The translations under genes were made by a program, and so were the position numbers. DNA of 16,983 nucleotides from CAZNRY01 sp964575675 (GTDB lineage: Bacteria; Eisenbacteria; RBG-16-71-46; CAIMUX01; VGJL01), in the NCBI GenBank assembly GCA_964575675.1, contig CAZNRY010000089.1, positions 1 to 16,983 of the forward strand, read 5' to 3'. Below, piece after piece: positions 11,902 to 16,983 of the stretch (position 1 is the stretch's first letter; each line of letters starts with the position of its first letter). The notes under the pieces are model-generated. The model was not told the DNA's origin. It saw only the letters and a list, made by a program, of their open reading frames with translations, and ran no database searches.

Positions 11902-12552
11902 TCAATCGAGGATCGTCCAGCCTCGTCGTACGGCCTCGCGCCGGAGCCGCTCGTCCGGATCGACGGCGAACGCCTCGCCGACCCAAGCGAGCAGGTACGC
12001 GTCGCTCGCGTGGTCCCCGTAAGCGGAACACGCTATCGGATCCCAACCGCGGTCATCGACGATCGCCCTCGCGATCGCGAGTTTTGCGGCGCCATATGGA
12101 TGAAGTCCCGCGCGCCGTCCGGTCAATCGTCCACTCGCGCCCACCTCGAGGGGCGTGCCGATGGCGAGGTCCGATCGAAACCGCTCCGCGAACGGTTCGA
12201 GCAGGAGATCCGGCATCCCGCTCAGAAGAACGATCGCGCGTCCCCGTGCGCGCTCGAGCGCGATCCACTCCCCGGCGCGCAGGCCGAGGCGCGGTTCGAT
12301 CTGCTCGTCGAAGAGCTTCCGCGCCCAGGCGCGCACCTCGTCGGGCTGCGCGCCCGCGAGGTATGCCTTGTTCGCCTTACGGGCGACCGTCATCCCCTGC
12401 GGAAGGAGCCGCAGCCACTCGACCAGGAAGGGAAGCGACCGGAATCGTCCCGGGATCGTTCCCTTTAGCAGCCCGCGCACGAGAAGCATCTCGGCCGACA
12501 CTCCGGGCAGGAGCGTCTTGTCGACGTCGAAGAAAGCGGCGCCGCCCATCAT
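11902..12552 (-). CDS. HAD superfamily IB hydrolase (phosphoserine phosphatase-like)
   Basis: A 216-residue phosphatase of HAD class IB. Motif I FFDVDKTLL contains the nucleophile D9 and acid D11. Motif II Ser is S111 (IVLLSGMP), motif III Lys is K157 (YGAAKLAIA) and motif IV is YGDHASD with D180 and D184 for magnesium. The helical cap lies between motifs I and II (about 20-100), as in SerB and the related HAD-IB proteins. The ATG at 12552 is chosen because motif I starts a few residues later; a longer frame overlaps the upstream gene. It begins 4 nt after the stop of the SerK/SbnI-like gene, so the two are cotranscribed and probably translationally coupled. The substrate could be phosphoserine or another phosphate ester; the sequence alone does not decide. 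Confidence 0.85.
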   Translation of the reverse strand: MMGGAAFFDVDKTLLPGVSAEMLLVRGLLKGTIPGRFRSLPFLVEWLRLLPQGMTVARKANKAYLAGAQPDEVRAWARKLFDEQIEPRLGLRAGEWIALERARGRAIVLLSGMPDLLLEPFAERFRSDLAIGTPLEVGASGRLTGRRAGLHPYGAAKLAIARAIVDDRGWDPIACSAYGDHASDAYLLAWVGEAFAVDPDERLRREAVRRGWTILD

Positions 12553-12556
12553 GCGT

Positions 12557-13441
12557 TCACTCGTTGAAACTGAAGGTCGACTCGGAGTAGAAGCGGATCC
12601 GTCCCTCCTGGATCCGGTGGAAGATCGTCTCAACAAGCCGCTCGTTCAACTCCTCGGTCGAGAGGTTGCGGGCGAGCAGCCAGAGGGGGAGATCGAAGCG
12701 CAGGCAGCGCTTCGGGATCAGGTGCCGCGTGATCCCGGCGGGCAGCTTCTCCTTCGACCGGCCGACGCGATGGACTTCGCGCTTCGTGAACTGCGGGAAT
12801 ACGATCAGCGACGAGAATCGCGGATAGTGCGAGGCGAGCCAATCGAACTCGTCATAGCTGATCCGATCGAGAAAGCCCCGCTCCTTGTACAAACGGCAGA
12901 GCTGCCGGAGAACCGGCGCCGCTCCGTCGAGCCATCGCGGATCATCCCGATCGATCTCGCGCTCCGGGCTCAGGAGTAAGCTGGTCCGGTCCGGGAGGAT
13001 GACCTGGGCATACTGGCCGCGCCGCGCGAAGAACGGGCTGCCCGATGCGGCCGGGCGGTGGAGCGAGATCTCGACGCCGGGGATCGACTGGACGGCCGCG
13101 ATGAACCGCTCCTGATCCTCGACGTCGAGGAGATGGTGCCAGCGATCGAGCTCGATCAATCGATCCGAGTAGTCAACGATCTGGACGAGGATCTGCTTCA
13201 ATCCCAGCTCCCGCAGACCCAGCGTCCGATGCGCCCCGTCGAGGAGCAAGTAATGGCGCCCTCGGGCGGTGCCAGCCACGATCGGCGGATGCCGGAGTTG
13301 ACCATCCTGCTCGATGCGGGCGGCGACGCGCCGCAGGCGGGAGGCTTCGGTCTCCTCATGAAAGAGGATCTTCGAGATCGGAACGATCCGAAGCCGCGGC
13401 AACTCGCCCTGATGAATCAGTTTCTCGTAACGCTCCAGCAT
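12557..13441 (-). CDS. ParB/Srx-fold protein resembling the free serine kinase SerK/SbnI
   Basis: A 294-residue protein whose N-terminal third is a ParB-like domain: LRIVPISKILFHEETEASRL with the HEET stretch at 28-31, a helix (RRVAARIEQDGQLRHPPIV), then HYLLLDGAHRTLGLRELG (DGxHR at 68-72) and ILVQIVDY. This order and the HEE glutamate match the ParB-fold kinases SerK and SbnI, which phosphorylate free L-serine; the corresponding Glu is reported as catalytic there. The C-terminal 200 residues (LFHR-type helices, FFARRGQYAQVILPD, HLIPKRCLRFDLPLWLL) I do not recognise beyond a likeness to SbnI C-terminal regions. The ATG at 13441 is chosen because the conserved region begins near it. Its ribosome site lies in an 8-base repeat. 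It precedes a HAD-IB phosphatase by 4 nt. A true ParB DNA-binding role is less likely. Confidence 0.65.
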   Translation of the reverse strand: MLERYEKLIHQGELPRLRIVPISKILFHEETEASRLRRVAARIEQDGQLRHPPIVAGTARGRHYLLLDGAHRTLGLRELGLKQILVQIVDYSDRLIELDRWHHLLDVEDQERFIAAVQSIPGVEISLHRPAASGSPFFARRGQYAQVILPDRTSLLLSPEREIDRDDPRWLDGAAPVLRQLCRLYKERGFLDRISYDEFDWLASHYPRFSSLIVFPQFTKREVHRVGRSKEKLPAGITRHLIPKRCLRFDLPLWLLARNLSTEELNERLVETIFHRIQEGRIRFYSESTFSFNE

Positions 13442-13465
13442 CCTTGCTCCCTTGCTCCCTTGCCC
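13442..13465 (-). repeat. Three 8-bp units spanning the ribosome site of the SerK/SbnI-like gene
   Basis: On the plus strand CCTTGCTC (13442-13449), CCTTGCTC (13450-13457) and CCTTGCCC (13458-13465) are in tandem directly upstream of the ATG at 13441. On the minus strand they read GAGCAAGG-type units and supply the GGGAG ribosome site. Gain or loss of a unit would alter this region. Confidence 0.7.
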
Positions 13466-13512
13466 CCGGCCCGCTTTGGCTTGGGCCCCGCGGGACGGCG
13501 ATCGATGCGGCG

Positions 13513-13526
13513 GACCGGATCCGGTC
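13513..13526. promoter_or_regulatory. 14-bp perfect palindrome in a divergent intergenic region
   Basis: GACCGGATCCGGTC is a perfect palindrome in the 290-base gap between two divergent genes (13441 minus, 13732 plus). It overlaps TTGACC on the minus strand (13528-13523), which could be a -35 box, although no good -10 follows at 17 bases. A second inverted repeat, TCCCTC/GAGGGA with a 4-base loop, lies at 13655-13670. An operator role is only a possibility. Confidence 0.25.
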
Positions 13527-13731
13527 AACTCCTAACGATTCTTCGGCTTTCCGGGGGCGCGCGTCCAGTGGGGAATCGATCCGGAATCGGCGGATCGACT
13601 GCATCATCCCGGAATCCAAAGGTCCGATCGGGGTTCTACGAGGCGGAAAAGGTCTCCCTCGGGGGAGGGATCGCCGATTAGACTGTGGAAGGAACGGATT
13701 CGACCGAGCCATTTGCCTCAAGGGGGAATCG

Positions 13732-14700
13732 ATGAGATCAAGAGACCGATTGATACCGCCCGCGCTCGCCATCCTGCTCGCGCTCGCCGTGGCGGATCGC
13801 CCGAGCTTCGCGCTGCCGCCGATTTCCTTCTCCGGAGGCCGGCCGGCCAAGATCGGCGAGCAGCCCGTGATCCCGTTGCCGGAACTCGCGCCCCTTCCGC
13901 CCGCGAAGGCCGACTCGATCATCGTCGCCATCTCGAACGGCGAGAAGTACCCCGAGACCCGTTATGACATCTTCGACGTCGATCTCGACGACGACGGCAA
14001 GCCGGAGCAGATCGCGCAGGTCGCCCGCATTTCGAGCGCGGGATGGTTCAGCCGCTGCTGGTGGGGAGTGTATGCCGGGGGGCGTCTCGATCAGGTCGTC
14101 TATTGGAACTACAATGAGCAGAGGGATAACATCTCGAAGATCGGGATTCCACAATCGTTCCGCGACGGTGCCGACAGTCTCGGGTTCCTGCAAGCCGTTC
14201 CCGAGTTCTATCCCGCCGTCGACATCGTGAAGTACGCCGATCTGACGGGCGATGGGAAGCCGGAGTACGTCGTCTGGACGATCGGCCGGGTGGCGACCCC
14301 GAGTCGCGGAACCGGCCTCGTTTGCCCAGTGGTTCTCTCACCGACCCCGGATGGATTCAGGGAGATTTTCAGAACCTGGACGACCTTCGTGGTCTGCCGG
14401 GTGACCGGCCCCCAGCAGAGGGCGTATGAGGCGACCTGCTACAGGATCCACACACGCTCGGGCAAGACCGCCGGAGGGCTCGATCTTCTGCTCGAGGAGG
14501 TTGCCGCCCCGGCCCCGGCCGACAGCATGTGCAGGATGGTCGGGCTGGAAGAGCGCCTTCTTCCGCGCGACCCCGACGAGTGGATGCCGCTGAAACCGAT
14601 GGCGGCAAGCGCCCCCGTCCCGAAGGAGTGGATGATCGCCCGGTGGGACGGCGTGACCTACCAAGGGCTCCAGTTCGTCCGGAACGTGAAGCTCGATTGA
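13732..14700 (+). CDS. Secreted protein with DxDxDG calcium-loop-like motifs
   Basis: A 322-residue protein with a clear signal peptide (LIPPALAILLALAVADRPSFA, cleavage near 27) and then a Pro-rich linker. Two stretches look like calcium-binding loops of the FG-GAP/dockerin/EF-hand kind: DVDLDDDGKPEQ (82-93) and ADLTGDGKPEY (169-179), each ahead of a hydrophobic strand (IAQVARI; VVWTIGRV). This is the pattern of integrin-like beta-propeller repeats, though two repeats are not a full propeller. The rest is rich in Trp and paired Cys. The start at 13732 has an AAGGGGGA ribosome site; the same frame upstream to 13444 looks non-coding. The stop directly abuts the stop of the convergent E1 gene with no base between. 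I do not recognise the specific family. Confidence 0.75.
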   Translation: MRSRDRLIPPALAILLALAVADRPSFALPPISFSGGRPAKIGEQPVIPLPELAPLPPAKADSIIVAISNGEKYPETRYDIFDVDLDDDGKPEQIAQVARISSAGWFSRCWWGVYAGGRLDQVVYWNYNEQRDNISKIGIPQSFRDGADSLGFLQAVPEFYPAVDIVKYADLTGDGKPEYVVWTIGRVATPSRGTGLVCPVVLSPTPDGFREIFRTWTTFVVCRVTGPQQRAYEATCYRIHTRSGKTAGGLDLLLEEVAAPAPADSMCRMVGLEERLLPRDPDEWMPLKPMAASAPVPKEWMIARWDGVTYQGLQFVRNVKLD

Positions 14701-16734
14701 CTAGAAGCTCGCCACATCCCGAACTGCGTCCCGGATCTGTTCCGTGCTCGGAAGCACGACGGGCTCGAGCGCGGGGGCGTAGGGACAGAAGGAATCCAGC
14801 GCCCCCACACGCCGGACCGGCGCGTCAAGGCTCGCGAAGCACGCATCGGCGATGAAGGCAGCGATCTCCCCGCCGAACCCCCCGGTCAGGATCGCCTCAT
14901 GGGCGACGACCGCGCGGCCGGTTTTCGTAACGCTCGCCGCGATCATCTCCTTGTCGTACGGCAGGATCGAGCGCAGGTCGACGACCTCGACCGAGATTCC
15001 GCTCTTCTCGAGCTCCGCCGCTGCCTGCAGGCTCCGGTAGACCGTGCTTCCCCATGCGATCACGCTGACGTCGGTCCCTTCGCGGGAGAGGCGCGCCTTC
15101 CCGAAGGGGATCAGGTAATCGGGCCCCGGCTCGGGAGACTTCGAGTAGATCTGACGGTAGAGTCCCTTGTGCTCGAAGAAGAGGACCGGATCGTCGGCGC
15201 GGCAGGCAGTCTTAATCAGACCCTTCGCGTCGGCGGCGTTCGAGGGGTAGAGGATCCGCCAGCCGGGCGTGTGCGCGTAGAGGGCTTCGATGCACTGGCT
15301 GTGGAAGGGACCGCCGCGGATGTAGCCGCCGACGGCGACGCGGACGACCATCGGGCAGGTCCAATCGCCCTGACTGCGCCATCTGAGGGTCGAGATCTCG
15401 TTTCGGATCTGCATGTAGGCGGGGAAGGAGTAGTCGCCGAACTGAATCTCGACGACCGGCTTCCAGCCGCCGATCGCCATTCCCTGCGCGACGCCGAGGA
15501 TGCTCGCCTCGGCGAGGGGCGAGTTCTCCACCCGGCCGGGGAAAACGGTCCCGAGTCCTCGCGTGACACCGAAGACGCCGCCTTTCGGATCGGCGATGTC
15601 TTCGCCCCACATCAGGATTCGCGGGTCACGCTCCATTTCCTCGCGCAGGCCGTGGTTCAAGGCGTCGATCATGGTGACCGGCTCGGGTGCTATGGGAGCG
15701 GCGTCGGACTCTATGACGACAGGAAGCTCATCGCTCACGATGTGCGCGAGGATGTCGTCGGTATCGGGAGGTGGATAGGCGTCCGCCTCCTCGGCGACGG
15801 CATCCACCTCCGCCTTGATCCGCTCGCGCCATGCGGCGATCGTCGCACTTTCGATGACCCCGCGCTTCACGAGCGCGGCCTCGGTGTGGGCTAGAGGGTC
15901 GTGCCGGGCCGCCTCCGCCAGCTCCTCCTCGGTCCGGTATTTCTTGTGATCGTCCGATGAGGAGTGCGAGTCGAGCCGGACGACGTGCGCCTCGACGAAC
16001 AGCGGCCCGGCGCCCAGGCGCATCACGTCGACGAGCGGCTTCAAGGTCGAGTACATGTGGGTGAACCGCGTCCCGTCCACGTCGATCGCGCGGATATTGA
16101 ACGAGCGGCCGATCTCGTGGATGTGGACGCCGGTCTGCGTGTCCTGCGGCACGCTGATCGCGAAGCCGTTGTTCTGAATCACGAAGAGCACGGGAAGCTG
16201 CTCGCGGCTCGCCCAGTTGAGCGCCTCAAAGAACTCTCCCTCGCTCGTGGCGCCCTCGCCGGACGAGACATAGACGATCTCGTCGCGGCCGTCGGCCTTG
16301 ATCGCGCGGGCCATTCCGACCGCGGCGAGGTACTGCGTCCCGGTGCAGGCCGTGGGGGAGACGATGCGCAGCGGTTTGGACGAGAAGTGCTCGCTCATGT
16401 TGCGTCCGTTGCCGCACGGATCGCCCTTTCGGGAGAGCATGTGGAGGAACACGTCCTTCAGGGGCATACCCAGCCCGATCGCGAGGGCCTTCTCGCGATA
16501 GTAGGGGAAGAACCAGTCCTTCCCGGGCTGGAGCGCCATCGTGACGGCGATCTGGAGCTTCTCGTGCCCCCTGGAGGAAGCGTGGAAGGAGCACTTGTTG
16601 GCCTTGACGAAGGCCTTCATCCGCTCCTCGACGAAGTAGACGCGGAGCATCTTCTCGTAGAGCGAAAGCAGGACCTCGGGGCCGATATCGATGCCGCTCA
16701 GGCCCGACTTGGCGGCCGGCGAATCTGTGGCCAT
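14701..16734 (-). CDS. 2-oxoacid dehydrogenase E1, fused alpha and beta subunits
   Basis: A 677-residue thiamine-diphosphate enzyme combining both E1 subunits of a branched-chain-type 2-oxoacid dehydrogenase complex, which decarboxylates a 2-oxoacid and passes the acyl group to E2 lipoyl domains. The alpha part (about 15-340) holds the TPP motif: VSSGEGATSEGEFFEALNWA (G159-E-G) ending at QNN (188-189), with Glu replacing the usual Asp. It also holds FFPYYREKALAIGLG and the phosphorylation-loop-like RLDSHSSSDDHKKYR. The beta part (about 365-677) begins MIDALNHGLREEMERDPRILMWGEDIA and contains FGVTRGL, GMAIGGWKPVVEIQFGDY, GGPFHSQCIEALYAHTPGW, VVAHEAILTGGFGGEIAA. The start at 16734 has an AAGGAAGGG ribosome site. 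Fused E1 proteins are common in bacteria. The substrate, branched-chain or pyruvate-like, is unresolved. Confidence 0.92.
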   Translation of the reverse strand: MATDSPAAKSGLSGIDIGPEVLLSLYEKMLRVYFVEERMKAFVKANKCSFHASSRGHEKLQIAVTMALQPGKDWFFPYYREKALAIGLGMPLKDVFLHMLSRKGDPCGNGRNMSEHFSSKPLRIVSPTACTGTQYLAAVGMARAIKADGRDEIVYVSSGEGATSEGEFFEALNWASREQLPVLFVIQNNGFAISVPQDTQTGVHIHEIGRSFNIRAIDVDGTRFTHMYSTLKPLVDVMRLGAGPLFVEAHVVRLDSHSSSDDHKKYRTEEELAEAARHDPLAHTEAALVKRGVIESATIAAWRERIKAEVDAVAEEADAYPPPDTDDILAHIVSDELPVVIESDAAPIAPEPVTMIDALNHGLREEMERDPRILMWGEDIADPKGGVFGVTRGLGTVFPGRVENSPLAEASILGVAQGMAIGGWKPVVEIQFGDYSFPAYMQIRNEISTLRWRSQGDWTCPMVVRVAVGGYIRGGPFHSQCIEALYAHTPGWRILYPSNAADAKGLIKTACRADDPVLFFEHKGLYRQIYSKSPEPGPDYLIPFGKARLSREGTDVSVIAWGSTVYRSLQAAAELEKSGISVEVVDLRSILPYDKEMIAASVTKTGRAVVAHEAILTGGFGGEIAAFIADACFASLDAPVRRVGALDSFCPYAPALEPVVLPSTEQIRDAVRDVASF

Positions 16735-16849
16735 TTCTTTCCCTTCCTTGTTCCGCTCCCCGACGCCGACGAGCATAGTAGAGCCATCCGGCAAGAATAG
16801 AACGGGCAGGGCGCATTCCACAGCAGGAAACGGAATTCGTTGCCACGCC

Positions 16850-16878
16850 TTGACCTCGGGGATCGCCGCGCCTACCTT
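16850..16878 (+). promoter_or_regulatory. Candidate promoter for the gene starting at 16932
   Basis: TTGACC (16850-16855), exactly 17 bases, then TACCTT (16873-16878). The -35 matches well and the -10 poorly. It points to the right, away from the E1 gene, and would give a leader of about 45 nt before the ATG at 16932. It lies in the 197-base divergent gap. Confidence 0.35.
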
Positions 16879-16931
16879 TCGTGTGGGCATGGAACGCGGG
16901 TTCTTCGTAACCGAGCAATGAGGGACTCTTA

Positions 16932-16983
16932 ATGAGTAGCGGGCGGGACGGGAATTCGACCGGGGCGTGGCCGGGGATCCCGC
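16932..16983 (+). CDS. Start of a plus-strand gene, cut by the window edge
   Basis: An ATG at 16932 follows a GAGGGA ribosome site (16919-16924) by about 7 nt and stays open to the right edge, giving MSSGRDGNSTGAWPGIP. Only 17 residues are visible, rich in Gly and Ser, with no recognisable motif. A promoter-like pair of boxes lies at 16850-16878. The gene is divergent from the E1 gene. The call rests only on the ribosome site, promoter and open frame. Confidence 0.4.
   Translation, partial: MSSGRDGNSTGAWPGIP

Noticed and set aside
14899..16800. Long plus-strand frames opposite the E1 gene
   Set aside because: They are shadows of the E1 coding sequence, rich in Arg, Asp, Val and Leu in the usual antisense pattern.
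16735..16890. 52-residue N-terminal extension of the E1 protein to 16890
   Set aside because: The ATG at 16734 has a strong ribosome site and the family's usual N-terminus; the extension does not resemble the family.

Overview
The window is high-GC bacterial DNA. Two secreted proteins carry features (a PKD domain and a FlgD/Ig-like C-terminal sorting-type domain) typical of the FCB group and of uncultivated lineages such as Candidatus Eisenbacteria. That placement is inference from style; no rRNA or other marker is present.

Layout: (1) 1-2047, minus strand: a Fic-domain protein followed by the start of a type I restriction-modification methylase (hsdM, cut by the left edge). (2) 2048-3477: mostly non-coding or decayed sequence, with one 5'-less reading frame broken by an in-frame TAG. 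(3) 3478-5012: an accessory toxin-antitoxin patch with an orphan YgiT-type antitoxin and a BrnT toxin/antitoxin pair. After each lies the same 66-bp module, exactly 14 nt past the stop codon, followed by an array of a short repeat (core GGCAAACGTCCRCC). A decayed thiE 3' fragment sits inside this patch. (4) 5041-7702, plus strand: a near-consensus extended -10 promoter, then a translationally coupled pair of secreted proteins. The first has a clan CD (caspase/gingipain-like) His-Gly / Ser-Cys pattern; the second has PKD plus a FlgD-like C-terminus. A hairpin terminator follows. (5) 7794-11874, minus strand: promoter, TPP riboswitch, thiO-thiS-thiG-thiE, then a HEAT-repeat protein and a small unknown protein. 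(6) 11902-13441, minus strand: a ParB-fold SerK/SbnI-like protein and a HAD-IB phosphatase. (7) 13732-14700, plus strand: a secreted protein with calcium-loop-like motifs. (8) 14701-16734, minus strand: a fused alpha-beta 2-oxoacid dehydrogenase E1, a TPP-dependent enzyme. (9) From 16932: the first codons of a plus-strand gene.

How it fits together: the thi operon makes the thiazole phosphate (ThiO, ThiS, ThiG) and joins it to the pyrimidine (ThiE), under feedback by TPP. The nearby E1 enzyme consumes TPP. The left third looks like a defence/accessory island. The most unusual material is the repeat system attached to the toxin-antitoxin genes, the secreted clan CD-like pair, and several tandem repeats that duplicate gene 3' ends inside the thi operon.
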